Numbered from the stretch's first letter, positions 52,436 to 62,334 are shown. The stretch is 64,000 nt of DNA from Phycisphaerae bacterium (GCA_030601845.1 JAUWAY010000005.1:24792-88791); one strand, 5' to 3'. Notes: a model not told the origin generated them from the letters alone. Program-made: numbers and translations.

Positions 52436-52771
52436 TTAACTGACCATCTGCAAACTTGCCAGGGCAACAAACTTGTCATCAACAGTTTCAAAAATTCCAT
52501 CAAGACCGGTTATCGTAAGGACGCCTTTTGTTGCGGGGGCTACATTGCATAAAACAAGCCGATGCTCACAATCCGCCAACAGCTTACGCAGCTTCAGGAA
52601 CTTTGATAGACTTGAAGAGGTCACAATATCGACGCTGGAAAAATCAACTACCACGTCACAGTCGCCTCTATCACGAACGATTTCGGTGACGGTTTGCAAC
52701 TCATCTCCCATCTGCGGTTCGGCGGGCAAGTCAACCAGAATAATGTCGTCCGACCAATTCTGAATCCCCAT
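52436..52771 (-). CDS. STAS-domain anti-sigma-factor-antagonist-like protein
   Basis: 111 residues from the ATG at 52771 (TAGGAG). A STAS fold: IILVDLPAEPQMGDELQTVT, CDVVVDFSSVDIVTSSSLSK (the SSS includes the usual phospho-acceptor position), RLVLCNVAPATKGVLTITGL, IFETVDDKFVALA. Single-domain STAS proteins are switches in partner-switching regulation. No kinase or sigma factor is adjacent. An in-frame extension upstream passes through GC-palindromic repeat DNA and is not supported. Confidence 0.85.
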   Translation of the reverse strand: MGIQNWSDDIILVDLPAEPQMGDELQTVTEIVRDRGDCDVVVDFSSVDIVTSSSLSKFLKLRKLLADCEHRLVLCNVAPATKGVLTITGLDGIFETVDDKFVALASLQMVS

Positions 52772-53146
52772 CTGAATTTCTCCTAATTCAACCCAATACG
52801 GTTTGCGTAACTTTACCCCTGCCGGTTTGCTTCGACTTCGGCGAGCCCGTCTCGAGGTCCCCGAGAGAGCTCTGCCGAGCCGCAAAAGCGAAGCCGCAGG
52901 GGCGTCAATTATTGTATCGGCACAAGCTTGGCACAAGTTAAGCGAAAAAACTAAACTGAACTTAATTTGTCCTCTCCGAAATATCAAAAATCAAAATGCA
53001 AAATTAAGGAATTCGTTGCCGCAAAGCGGCAACTCCAAAATTTTAATTTTTGATTTTTGAACTTTGATTTGTTTTCGTGGCCAAGTTCGGTCATCGCTTA
53101 CCTGAGTATTAGCTCCCTTGCTCCTGGTCGCGGTCCTGGCCAGCGC
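52772..53146. repeat. Repeat-filled gap between STAS and sulfatase genes
   Basis: No gene. A GC-rich block (GAGGTCCCCGAGAGAGCTCT, GCCGCAAAAGCGAAGC; 52850-52910), 7-bp ATCAAAA, ATCAAAA, TGCAAAA units (52983-53003), a perfect hairpin GTTGCCGC / GCGGCAAC (53015-53033), and the complementary TTTTTGATTTTTGA units (53047-53060). The AT arrays and hairpin form one larger inverted structure. Confidence 0.7.
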
Positions 53147-54547
53147 CTACACGTCATACATAATCTTCGCCTTGTCAGGCGTAGCAGGAAATGGGTCGTT
53201 GGTTTTTTGCTTCCAGGCCTCCAGTTCAGCCAAGAGCGCTTCCTGCAGGCCGGCATGCTCAGGCAAATCGACGAGATTATTCATTTCATACGGGTCGTTC
53301 GCCAGGTCAAACAGTTTCGTAGCGGTTTGAATACCCTCTATTGATTCGACCACAAATTTATGCTGGCCCATTATCACAGCCCGCCAGTCTCCCGCCCTCT
53401 CTGCATAGATAGACTCGTCCAGCCCCTCCGAGGGGCGGGACTCGTCCGCCAAACTCCGGCTAACCAGTGCCGCCGCGGACTTGTCCTTTCCGGTACAACT
53501 CCCGGGCGCTTCCAGACCGCATACAGACAGTATCGTCGGCATCAGGTCGATGGAGCTTACCAGGTTATCAACCACCTGACCGTTCTTGAGGCGGCCCGGC
53601 AGCCGCATAATCAGCGGTATATGACACGACTCCTCCTCCGGATGATTTTTATGGTCTATCCCGTGCGACCGTATACAGTCGCCGTGGTCGGCAGTGAAAA
53701 CCACGAGAGTGTTGTCTTCTAATCCTAACTCCTCCAGCGCCTCCATCAAACGACCAAACTCGTGGTCAAGAGAGGTGCATAGTCCAAAGTATTTGGCCAA
53801 ACTACTGCGATTGCCATCCACAACGTTTGGACGAAAAACGATATCGTCCGGGTTGTATATATCAAAACCATCCGGCGGATTGTATGGAGTATGTGGTGGC
53901 CCCCACGAGACGTAACAGAAGAAGGGGCTATTCTTGTTTTGCTTTATAAAATCGATCGCCAGGTCGGTCTGGAACGCCGGCTCGTATTCACCCGATGTGT
54001 ACTGTCCGGTAGTGGACATCGGCACGCCATCGTTAGTAAACGTCGGTGAATCGTAGTAAAAGTGCCCGCGATTGAACCCTTCGTAGGTTGTAAAGCCGCG
54101 ACGCCGCCAGCCCTTGGGAACAAAGCCCGGCTTGGCCTCCCCATCCATATGCCACTTGCCGATGTAGTGACACTTATAGCCCGATTCGCCAAACACCTCC
54201 GCTATGCACCGCTCGCTGGGCGGCAGCATTAAACTATTTGTAATCATACCGCTCTCGTGCGGAAATCGCCCGGTAATAATGGCCGCGCGATTCGGAGTGC
54301 ACAAAGGGTGCGCAGAATAGCACCGAGACCAACGCACACCTTGTTGAGCCATTTTGTCGAAGTTGGGAGTCTGCACCAGCTCATCATGATACGCACCATG
54401 ACTGAACGCGCAGTCCCGCCACTGGTCAGCCAAGATAAACAGCACATTGGTGTGTTTGGCACCGATACGGACTTTCAAAGACCGGTTCGACAGCAGAAAT
54501 CCTCCTGCTGCGCCTGCGCATTTCTTCAAAAAATCACGCCGATTCAT
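53147..54547 (-). CDS. Tat-exported sulfatase (S1 family)
   Basis: 466 residues from the ATG at 54547 (GGAGAGG). Twin-arginine signal MNRRDFLKKCAGAAGGFLLS. Sulfatase core: NVLFILADQWRDCAFSH (metal-binding Asp), the formylglycine motif C83-T-P-N-R87 in HPLCTPNRAAIITGR, HYIGKWHMDG, FCYVSWGPPHTPY and VVFTADHGDCI. It removes sulfate from polysaccharides such as algal glycans. A palindromic element adds DESRPSEGL near residue 385 with GACTCGTCC duplications; the frame is kept. Confidence 0.95.
   Translation of the reverse strand: MNRRDFLKKCAGAAGGFLLSNRSLKVRIGAKHTNVLFILADQWRDCAFSHGAYHDELVQTPNFDKMAQQGVRWSRCYSAHPLCTPNRAAIITGRFPHESGMITNSLMLPPSERCIAEVFGESGYKCHYIGKWHMDGEAKPGFVPKGWRRRGFTTYEGFNRGHFYYDSPTFTNDGVPMSTTGQYTSGEYEPAFQTDLAIDFIKQNKNSPFFCYVSWGPPHTPYNPPDGFDIYNPDDIVFRPNVVDGNRSSLAKYFGLCTSLDHEFGRLMEALEELGLEDNTLVVFTADHGDCIRSHGIDHKNHPEEESCHIPLIMRLPGRLKNGQVVDNLVSSIDLMPTILSVCGLEAPGSCTGKDKSAAALVSRSLADESRPSEGLDESIYAERAGDWRAVIMGQHKFVVESIEGIQTATKLFDLANDPYEMNNLVDLPEHAGLQEALLAELEAWKQKTNDPFPATPDKAKIMYDV
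53412..53447 (-). repeat. In-frame palindromic insertion with flanking duplication
   Basis: GACTCGTCC at 53412-53420 and 53439-53447 flank AGCCCCTCCGAGGGGCGG. Net gain 27 bp, nine codons. Family C palindrome, same net length as the insertion at 42793. Confidence 0.88.
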
Positions 54548-54746
54548 TTGTGTCCTCTCCAGATATATTCGAAAGAGCTCCTGCAAAATGCGGAAAATTG
54601 TCATTCCCACACAGCACCCTCAATTCCATTTCATTCTACCATAAAACAACTTTGTTTTCAAGTGCAACCTCCAGGAACTGACACGCACTTCAAGTTTCCT
54701 GCGGGAGAAACTTTGTCTTGAATACCCCCCTTTTCGGAAGTTGATT

Positions 54747-56318
54747 TTATAATTTTCTGTCTAATTTTCGGTAACTTATTGCTTCTGCAATGTGCTCCGG
54801 AACGATGTTTTCGATGCCGGCCAGATCTGCTATTGTGCGCGCGGTTTTGCAGATTTTATCATGAGCACGGGCGCTCAGGCCAAATTCCGTCATCGCCTGC
54901 TTGAGCATCATTTCAGAGGGAGAGTCAAGCTCACAGAATTTTCGAACCTGCTTATGGCTCATCCGCGAGTTGGTCATCGGGGTCCCCAAACGCACTCTAT
55001 CACGCTTGGCCGACCCCATCACCTTGCCATTGCCGAAACGCTTCGCCTGGGCGTCTTTGGCCTTAACAACATTCTCCATCATCGTAGATGAGTCAAGCTG
55101 GCCCGACTTTGAACGCAGCTTGCTGAAACTTATCGCAGGAACATCGATGTGAATATCAATCCTGTCCACCAACGGCCCGGATATCTTCGACAGATATCGC
55201 TCAATCTGCCGAGGTGTGCATTTACACCTTCTCGCATCGGTGCCGAAATAGCCGCAGGGACAGGGGTTCATTGCGGCAACGAGCATAAACTGTGCGGGAA
55301 AGCGGATAGTGCCTTTAGCACGCGAGACGTTGATAAAACCATCCTCCATGGGCTGGCGAATCATCTCTAAGATATGCCTGGGGAATTCGGCAAATTCGTC
55401 GAGAAACAATATCCCGAAATGCGCCAATGACAATTCACCCGGCCGGGGATTTGTCCCGCCGCCTACCAAAGCCGGCCCGCTCGCCGAGTGGTGCGGCATT
55501 CGTACAGGCCGAATCGCTAACAACGCCCTGTTCTTGCCTAACAGACCCACCGACGAATATATACACGTTGTTTCGAGCGATTCTCCTAAACTCAAAGGAG
55601 GCAAAACGGTCGCCAACCGCTGCGCAAGCATCGTCTTGCCTGCTCCGGGCGGGCCAATCATCATTATATTATGTCCGCCGGCAGCAGCAACGGTCAGTGC
55701 TCGCTTGACACTCTCCTGCCCCTTAACATCTGCAAAATCAACTTCATAATTTGATGCTACGTTAAAAAGCTCCTCGATATCAACGGTGGTCGTCTCGAGT
55801 GGCAATTGTCCGGAAAGAAAGCCAACCGCCTGAGCGAGTGAGCCGACGCCGAAGACCTCCATATCGGCAACGACCGCAGCTTCACTGGCGTTTTCCAGAG
55901 GGACTATCACTTGGCCAAAACCATTTGCGGCGGCGGTCATCGCCATATTCAATACGCCGTTGACAGGCCGGACCCTGCCGTCCAGAGCTAACTCGCCAAT
56001 GATGACAAAATCTTTAAGCGATGAGCTGACCAGAACGCCTTGGCCGATGAGCATACCTAAAGCAATAGGCAAATCGAAGGCCGGCCCCGCCTTTTTCACA
56101 TCCGCCGGAGCCAGATTTATCACCGACTGGGTCTTGGGATACTTGTAGCCGGAGTTTATGATGGCGCTTTTGACCCGCTCGGTGCTCTCTTTCACGGCGG
56201 CATCCGGCAGACCTACGATGAGCGACTTTTCAAATCCGCCGCGGGCAACATCCACCTCAACCTCGCAAACAATACCCTCGATTCCAACTAACGTAACACT
56301 CTGCAGCCGAGCCAGCAT
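54747..56318 (-). CDS. comM: ComM/YifB-family Mg-chelatase-like AAA+ protein
   Basis: 523 residues. N-terminal Lon-protease-like fold (VGLPDAAVKESTERVKSAI, SVINLAPADVKKAGPAFDLP), then AAA+ ATPase with Walker A GPPGAGKT, Walker B GILFLDEFAEF and AAMNPCPCGYFG zinc-like cluster, and a C-terminal SARAHDKICKTARTIADLAG. ComM is a helicase that promotes branch migration during natural transformation. Together with dprA in the same window it suggests competence or recombination capacity. Confidence 0.95.
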   Translation of the reverse strand: MLARLQSVTLVGIEGIVCEVEVDVARGGFEKSLIVGLPDAAVKESTERVKSAIINSGYKYPKTQSVINLAPADVKKAGPAFDLPIALGMLIGQGVLVSSSLKDFVIIGELALDGRVRPVNGVLNMAMTAAANGFGQVIVPLENASEAAVVADMEVFGVGSLAQAVGFLSGQLPLETTTVDIEELFNVASNYEVDFADVKGQESVKRALTVAAAGGHNIMMIGPPGAGKTMLAQRLATVLPPLSLGESLETTCIYSSVGLLGKNRALLAIRPVRMPHHSASGPALVGGGTNPRPGELSLAHFGILFLDEFAEFPRHILEMIRQPMEDGFINVSRAKGTIRFPAQFMLVAAMNPCPCGYFGTDARRCKCTPRQIERYLSKISGPLVDRIDIHIDVPAISFSKLRSKSGQLDSSTMMENVVKAKDAQAKRFGNGKVMGSAKRDRVRLGTPMTNSRMSHKQVRKFCELDSPSEMMLKQAMTEFGLSARAHDKICKTARTIADLAGIENIVPEHIAEAISYRKLDRKL

Positions 56319-56421
56319 ACTTTATTTCCTTATTTTCAGTGAAAAAGGATTATAAGCATGTCTTGGCTTTACCGCAAGCCTTTTTCGGCCTTTTCGGGCT
56401 TGGTAAGCAACCCTCTATATT

Positions 56422-56512
56422 TAGCCCCGCCACCTCTGGGCGGGGTTAGGTTTTCCCGTCCTCCGGCCGGGGTTGTCTTTGTACTTAGCCCCTTAGTTTA
56501 TTAAGGGGTTTT
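56422..56512. repeat. GC-rich hairpins and possible terminator
   Basis: TTTAGCCCCGCCACCTCTGG-GCGGGGTTAGG (split) near 56420-56449, and AGCCCCTTAGTTTATTAAGG-GGTTTTG near 56487-56512. The second may terminate transcription downstream of the lipoprotein gene. Confidence 0.5.
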
Positions 56513-56591
56513 GTTTTGAACTTTTGGATTTCCAATTTCGAATTTGTTTCGGATTTAGTGTTTCCCCAACGAGGTCCACTGCACCCCGATA

Positions 56592-57221
56592 TTAGCGAAA
56601 GTATTCTGGCGGTGCTATGGTGAACAATTTCCATCCCTTAGCGGTTTCGCGGAACAGGTAGTAAGCAAGGCCGTTTGTGCGAACAAGCATCATGGTTCCT
56701 TTAATTTCAACTCCCAACAACGTCTCCGTTTTCTCCGCCTGGGTGGTATCCACTGTGATCGACTCAATTTTGGCATTTGCTATCTCCTGCAAAGTTCCCG
56801 GCCTCCTCGGAAATTTACGCATACGCTCCCGTCTTTCATCACGAGACCAATCCCGTCCATCGATCGACATCTTTATTTCATAATCCCAAAAATCAAGATA
56901 TCCCTCGATATCATTGGCCTTGCAGACCTTTTGTAAAGATATAAAAGTTCTTCGAACTTCTTCTACTTGCTTCTCTAATCCTTCTGCGCCTCCTTTTCCC
57001 GCTTCCTTTTCTGCCTTTGCCTCAATTTCTGCAGTAGTTGGTTGAGACGTAGTTTCCCCTGGCTTAATGATTTGACTATCATCCGTTGACGATGGACTCT
57101 TTGATTCTAAGTTGCTGTCGGTTTCCTCCTCAGACCTGTCCTCTTTCTTGGCACAACCCCACATCGAGCTAAACAATACTGATACCGCAAGGACATAAAT
57201 AATGACTCGGCTAATCTTCAT
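56592..57221 (-). CDS. Lipoprotein with NTF2/SnoaL-like domain
   Basis: 209 residues from the ATG at 57221 (GGAG at 7 bp). Lipobox at SSMWGCAKK. A Ser/Thr/Glu-rich linker (about 22-80) precedes a domain with VEEVRRTFISLQKVCKANDI, EGYLDFWDYEI, TMMLVRTNGLAYYLFRETAK, and final WKLFTIAPPEYFR, typical in pattern of NTF2-like (SnoaL/DUF4440) folds. Ligand unknown. Confidence 0.7.
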   Translation of the reverse strand: MKISRVIIYVLAVSVLFSSMWGCAKKEDRSEEETDSNLESKSPSSTDDSQIIKPGETTSQPTTAEIEAKAEKEAGKGGAEGLEKQVEEVRRTFISLQKVCKANDIEGYLDFWDYEIKMSIDGRDWSRDERRERMRKFPRRPGTLQEIANAKIESITVDTTQAEKTETLLGVEIKGTMMLVRTNGLAYYLFRETAKGWKLFTIAPPEYFR

Positions 57222-57380
57222 AAGAATCTCCATTCTTACTTCTCAATTCTAAATTCTAAATTCTAAATTAAATCCCGGTTTTGCACACGCGGAAAAAACT
57301 TCTTGTTAGCCCCCGGCACTGTCCGGGGTTTCCTTCCCAAGCCCTGACCCCACAGAGCCCCGACCGTGAGGGAGGGGTAA

Positions 57381-60300
57381 TCACTTTTTGATGATTTCGA
57401 TGCAGCAGCCGTCAAACATCGCAAAATCTACGAAATTAACCGCCGAATCCTGGTCAAGGTCAAGGCCGCTGCACCAATCCGGCTTACCACAGTCCTGCTC
57501 AAGCCAGTGAGATGCCAGAACACCAAGGTACTTGAAATTGCCGGTTATTATCTTAATTGTGTCTGTTCCATAAAAGTATTGGCCGGTGCCAAATACGCCT
57601 ATAACCGTAACGGTTCCATCAACCGGCCCGGCTGCACAGAACTCGGCCCGGCTAAAAGCCGCCTCAATCTCAACTAACCCATCTTCATTGACAAAGACAT
57701 TCATATAGTCCGATTCGATACCTAACGGCTCAATCCAGGCCGGCCTACTAACATCCACATCCTCAACTACAAATCCCTCGGGCAGAACAAAATGCGCCTT
57801 CATCCAGTTGCCTTTGCTTTTGGGATTTAGTGCCTGCGGCGTAAATTTCATTGCCACTTGTAGCGCCGGCACAAACTCATCAGCTCCCATATCGACTCGC
57901 CCATCCCATACACGCGGCTCTCCGTCAATATCCGTCTCGTTCGGCCCAGCCACAAAATTCGGGTCGCCGGCATTTATACACGGTGAATCCTCTAACAAAT
58001 GATAATCACCATTAATCCAAACCGCATTTGGGTCATTCGGCTCAACAATAATATTAGGATCGTTAGCATCAACCCAATAGCCGGGCGAAACAAAACAGGG
58101 GTCGTCGTCAATATTGCCAGCACCCCAAATAATGGTGCAACTTGGATCAACGTAGACCCCTGCCTCTCCCCCTTCAATATCGCTGTAGGATACCTCTACG
58201 CTGGAAGGACTTGAAGAAAAACGTAAAGCTATCTCAGGTCCAGCTGCGGCTGTATCACCCCAAAAGATGCAGTTGCTCAGTGTTGCATTGCTGTCCATGT
58301 AGTTGTACAACCCGCCGCCGTACTCCCCCGCCGAGTTGCCGCTGAACGTGCAGTTTATTAAGTTCGGACTGCTTATGTGACTGTTGGCCATCCCGCCGCC
58401 GTCGTGCTCTTCTGCCGAGTTGCCGCTGAACGTGCAGTTCGTTAGTGTCGGGGAGCTGTCGCGGTTGTCCATCCCGCCGCCGTAGTAGCCAGCCGAGTTC
58501 TCAATGAACGTGCAGTTCGTTAGTGTCTGGTTGCTTCCTTCGCGGTTGTACATCCCGCCGCCGCTGCGAGCTGAGTTCTGACTGAACGTGCAGTTCGTTA
58601 AGTTTGGGTCGCTGCTGACATTGTACATCCCGCCGCCATAGCGCTCGGCCTGGTTGCCGCTGAACGTACAGTTGGTCAGCGTCAGGCTGCTCCCGGAGTT
58701 GTACATCCCACCACCCCTGCTAAGTATTCCTACGGCTGAGTTCCCGATGAAAGTGCAGTTACTCAGCGTCAAGCTGTTATCTTTATAGTTGTACATCCCG
58801 CCGCCGCGGGCACGTTCTCCTACAACCGAGTTCCCGCTGAACGTACAATTAGTCAGCATTAGACTGCTCCGCGTGTTGTACATCACGCCGCCGCGGTAGT
58901 CAGTCGAGTTCCCGATGAAAGTACAGTTCATCAGCGTCAAGCTGCTATTTGAGTTGTACATCACACCGCCATAGGAGCGGCCTTCTTCACCCGTGGCCGA
59001 GTTGCCGCTGAACGTACAGTTTATTAAGTTCGGATTGCTGTAGTAGTTGTACATCCCACCACCCCTGCCATAACCGCTGGAACTGGTGGCCGAGTTCCCG
59101 CTAAATGTGCAGCCAGTCAGCGTCGGGCTGCTGCCTTCGCGGTTGTACATCCCGCCGCCATAGCGTGCCGAGTTCCCGCTAAATGTGCAGTTGGTTAGTG
59201 TCGGGCTGCTGTTCGAGTCACCGTACAATCCGGCGCCGAACTCCGCCGAGTTTCCGCTGAAGTTGCAGTCGGCCAGCATCGGGCTTGCATTACTACAGAA
59301 GATAGCACCACCGTATCCTGCGTAACCATTGGTAATAGTTAAGCCGGCCAAAACAGAGTTTCCATCCTCATTGTTGATGAAATTAAACCCTCGATGTGGG
59401 TCACCTTTTGTCCCGTTGCAGTCGATAACCGTCTCCGCGACTACATTGGGGTCATTCGGGTTAGTGCTGCGCACAGTAATCGCCTTGCCCAAAAAGTCGA
59501 TATCCCGATTTCCTGGGCCGGTATAGGTGCCCGGCGCTATAACGACCGTATTACCATCAACAGCCGCATCTATCGCCGCCTGGATTGTGGGGAATACACG
59601 TGGTACTTCCAAATTTATACCATACCGATGTAAGATTACATTCACGGTCTTTGGACTGTTGATAGCATTGCTATCGGAAACTTTCAGAATGCAGTTATAC
59701 ATACCAATATCCAAGCCGTTAGCATCTACACTGACAACAACTTCATCAACCTCGCCTGAAGATTGGCCAGAGGTCGGCCAGACATCCAGCCAGTTACAAT
59801 CCTCGTTAATCCGCCAGTTAAGCATTCCGATATCATCATTCCATACCGATAGAATCTGTGGTCCGGGACTTTGGCCACCCTTAGGATATAAGAAATTAAG
59901 CTCACTTGGCGTAACGCCAATAATAGGTGCTCTGACATCTAAGTTTACTGTGACGTATTGTGGAGAGTTTATTGCATTGGGATCGGAAACTGTTAGCAAA
60001 TAACTATATTGGCCTTGGCCCAGGCCGTTGGCATCTACACTAATAACCACTTCATCAACTTCACCCAAAGATTGGCCGGAGGCAGGCCAAACATCCAGCC
60101 AGTTACAATCCTCAGTAATCTGCCAATTCAGTCTACCAATAAAATCATTCCACACCGACAGAATCTGTGGTTCAGGATTGGGGCCACCCAAAGGACAGAC
60201 AAAATCAAACTCAGTTGGAGTAACCCCGATAACAGGCGCTTTGACATCCAAGTTTACTGTGACGTATTGTGGAGAGTTTATTGCATTGTTATCGGAAACT

Positions 60301-61709
60301 TCCAGGACGCAGCTATGCTTACCAACATCGAGGTCTCTAACATCAATGCTTATAATCACTTCATTGATTTGCCCCGAAGATTGACCGGAGGCAGGGGAAA
60401 CATCCAGCCAGTTACAATCCTCAGTAATTTGCCAATTCAGTATCCCGATATCATCATTCCATACCGATAGAATCTGTGGTCCAGGATTTGGGCCACCAAT
60501 GCCATAGGAGAAATAAAACTCGGTTGGTGAAACTCCGATAATAGGAGTCTCGGGATGAAACTCGTCAGCTCCTATGTCAACCCGACCATTGATGATGCGA
60601 GGCTGGCCATCAATGTCGGTCTGACCGGTATAGTCGCCGTTTGGGTTTCCTGTATCAATGCAAGGCGAATCCGGCAATAAGTGGTAGTCACCGACAGCCG
60701 GCCTCGCAAACAGTGGGTCATCGCCGAAGTTGCCCGTGCCTCCCAAACTGCCCGTCCAGCCCTGGATGCAGCAATAGTTGATGACCGGCGTACTACTCTC
60801 GTTGTAGAATTGCGATGACTCATCTGTGGCGCCGTTGCCCCAGAGAATACAGTTAGTTAGTCTCGGGATACCAGCTTCATTATAGATTCCAGTACCCAGG
60901 CGACCAGAAGACCTGTTTCCGCTGAACGTGCAGTTGATCAACGTCAGATAGCTCTCGTAGTTCCACATCCCGCCGCCTTTTCTTCCCGAATTTCCGCTGA
61001 ACATGCAGTTTTTCACGTTTGGGTTGCTGCCATGCGTGTTGAACATCCCGCCGCCAAGACCCGCCGAGTTCCCGCTGAACGTGCAATTCGTTACTTTCGG
61101 GCCACTATTTACGCTGTTCGACATCCCGCCGCCCCAACTCGCTGAATTCCCGCTGAATGTGCAGTTGGTCACAATTGGCCTGCTTCTATCGTAGTTTTGC
61201 ATCCCACCACCGAATGCGCGACCTCCGGGCCCATCCCAAAAAGCTGAGTTATTGCTGATGATACAATTTTTCACTGTTGGGCTACTGTGCCGACAGTATA
61301 TACCACCACCGTTTTCTATAGCGTAACCGTTTGCGTAACCATTTCTAATCGTGAAGCCATCTAAGACTGAACTTGAATCCTCGCGGCTGTGGAAACTAAA
61401 CCCTCGATGTGGTTGGGTCTTGGTCCCTTGGCAATCAATAATGCAGTTCTCCGGGCCATTTTCCGATTTGACTGTAATGGCCCTTCCTTTAAAGTCAATA
61501 TCGCGATTGCCATCGCCCGTATAAGTGCCGGGGGCTACTATAACCACATCCCCATCAACAGCAGCGTCTATTGCCGCCTGGATATTGTTGAAATCCGCAA
61601 GGCCATCGTCATCGACGGTGATTATTCGTCCCGCAAAACTCGTCCCCACCATAGCCGGCAGAAAAACCGCCATCACCAGCCAGATTTTTGGTTTTTTTCT
61701 CCAGCTCAT
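57381..61709 (-). CDS. Giant secreted parallel beta-helix protein with three BACON-like domains and dockerin-like tail
   Basis: 1442 residues from the ATG at 61709 (GGAGGTGTGAAA). Signal peptide (WLVMAVFLPAMVGTSFAG). First beta-helix about 30-390 (ADFNNIQAAIDAAVDGDVVI, then repeated NCTFSGNSA xx GGGM coils). Residues about 395-690 hold three near-identical BACON/Ig-like repeats (ITEDCNWLDVSPASGQSSG; QILSVWND). A second beta-helix (about 715-1250) has over ten GGGMYN / LTNCTFSGNSA rungs. A C-terminal domain and SHWLEQDCGKP, LDLDQDSAVNFVDFAM end it. Probably a cell-surface polysaccharide-binding or -cleaving protein; no catalytic residues of pectate lyases are certain. The BACON set is also seen at DNA level as long similar repeats. 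Confidence 0.9.
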   Translation of the reverse strand: MSWRKKPKIWLVMAVFLPAMVGTSFAGRIITVDDDGLADFNNIQAAIDAAVDGDVVIVAPGTYTGDGNRDIDFKGRAITVKSENGPENCIIDCQGTKTQPHRGFSFHSREDSSSVLDGFTIRNGYANGYAIENGGGIYCRHSSPTVKNCIISNNSAFWDGPGGRAFGGGMQNYDRSRPIVTNCTFSGNSASWGGGMSNSVNSGPKVTNCTFSGNSAGLGGGMFNTHGSNPNVKNCMFSGNSGRKGGGMWNYESYLTLINCTFSGNRSSGRLGTGIYNEAGIPRLTNCILWGNGATDESSQFYNESSTPVINYCCIQGWTGSLGGTGNFGDDPLFARPAVGDYHLLPDSPCIDTGNPNGDYTGQTDIDGQPRIINGRVDIGADEFHPETPIIGVSPTEFYFSYGIGGPNPGPQILSVWNDDIGILNWQITEDCNWLDVSPASGQSSGQINEVIISIDVRDLDVGKHSCVLEVSDNNAINSPQYVTVNLDVKAPVIGVTPTEFDFVCPLGGPNPEPQILSVWNDFIGRLNWQITEDCNWLDVWPASGQSLGEVDEVVISVDANGLGQGQYSYLLTVSDPNAINSPQYVTVNLDVRAPIIGVTPSELNFLYPKGGQSPGPQILSVWNDDIGMLNWRINEDCNWLDVWPTSGQSSGEVDEVVVSVDANGLDIGMYNCILKVSDSNAINSPKTVNVILHRYGINLEVPRVFPTIQAAIDAAVDGNTVVIAPGTYTGPGNRDIDFLGKAITVRSTNPNDPNVVAETVIDCNGTKGDPHRGFNFINNEDGNSVLAGLTITNGYAGYGGAIFCSNASPMLADCNFSGNSAEFGAGLYGDSNSSPTLTNCTFSGNSARYGGGMYNREGSSPTLTGCTFSGNSATSSSGYGRGGGMYNYYSNPNLINCTFSGNSATGEEGRSYGGVMYNSNSSLTLMNCTFIGNSTDYRGGVMYNTRSSLMLTNCTFSGNSVVGERARGGGMYNYKDNSLTLSNCTFIGNSAVGILSRGGGMYNSGSSLTLTNCTFSGNQAERYGGGMYNVSSDPNLTNCTFSQNSARSGGGMYNREGSNQTLTNCTFIENSAGYYGGGMDNRDSSPTLTNCTFSGNSAEEHDGGGMANSHISSPNLINCTFSGNSAGEYGGGLYNYMDSNATLSNCIFWGDTAAAGPEIALRFSSSPSSVEVSYSDIEGGEAGVYVDPSCTIIWGAGNIDDDPCFVSPGYWVDANDPNIIVEPNDPNAVWINGDYHLLEDSPCINAGDPNFVAGPNETDIDGEPRVWDGRVDMGADEFVPALQVAMKFTPQALNPKSKGNWMKAHFVLPEGFVVEDVDVSRPAWIEPLGIESDYMNVFVNEDGLVEIEAAFSRAEFCAAGPVDGTVTVIGVFGTGQYFYGTDTIKIITGNFKYLGVLASHWLEQDCGKPDWCSGLDLDQDSAVNFVDFAMFDGCCIEIIKK

Positions 61710-61715
61710 TTTCAC

Positions 61716-62091
61716 ACCTCCCTTTTTCGGCTAAATTTCCACCCGCCACAGAAGATAACGCGCTCTCTTTGGGGGCAAAACCCCTTTACAGCAAGCACAA
61801 AGACACTTTCTTTCTGAAATGCAAAGTTAATGTATCAATTTCGAGTGTAACAGTCAAGAAATTTTTTTGTCATTTTTGAGATTTTTATTATTTTTGAGAA
61901 TTTTTCCAATACTTTTCTCCGTAATCTACGTCCTTCGCGCTCAATAAATCGTTGTCGATATGTGAAATCCGTGAAATTCATCCTTCGTAGCAATTCTACT
62001 GCGGAGAATGGACTTGTGCCCGCGAAGCTTGTTCTCGACTCCGATCGGGGAGCGGGAACCCAGCCGTCCCTCGCCCCTCATCCATCGTCAA
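61716..62091. other. Gene-free region upstream of the beta-helix gene
   Basis: No gene; the upstream region of the giant protein. A GCCCGCGAAGCTTG segment at 62018-62031 shares the GCGGGCACAAG core of other dispersed palindromes. Confidence 0.4.
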
Positions 62092-62322
62092 TCTGCCTCT
62101 TACAACCTGATATCCTAATTCCTGGTATCCTGCACCCTGATTTCCTGATATCCAGATATCCCAATTTCCGTCCTCTGACTTCTGACCCCCGACCCCTGTC
62201 TTCTGCCTTCCGTCTTCCGTGCTCTGTCGTTAGTCTTGAGTCTTGTGTCTTGGGTCTTGAGTCTTGTGTCTTGTGTCTTGAGTCTTGTGTCTTGAGTCTT
62301 GAGTCTTGTGTCTTGTGTCTTG
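62092..62322. repeat. Long drifting 7-bp array
   Basis: More than 25 units. The left half drifts through CTCTGAC, TTCTGAC, CCCCGAC, CCCTGTC, TTCTGCC, TTCCGTC, TTCCGTG, CTCTGTC, GTTAGTC; the right half (62232-62322) is thirteen exact NGTCTTG units, N being A, T or G. Frames through it read LESCVLCLESC strings and are not genes. Confidence 0.9.
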
Positions 62323-62334
62323 AGTCTGTGTTCA

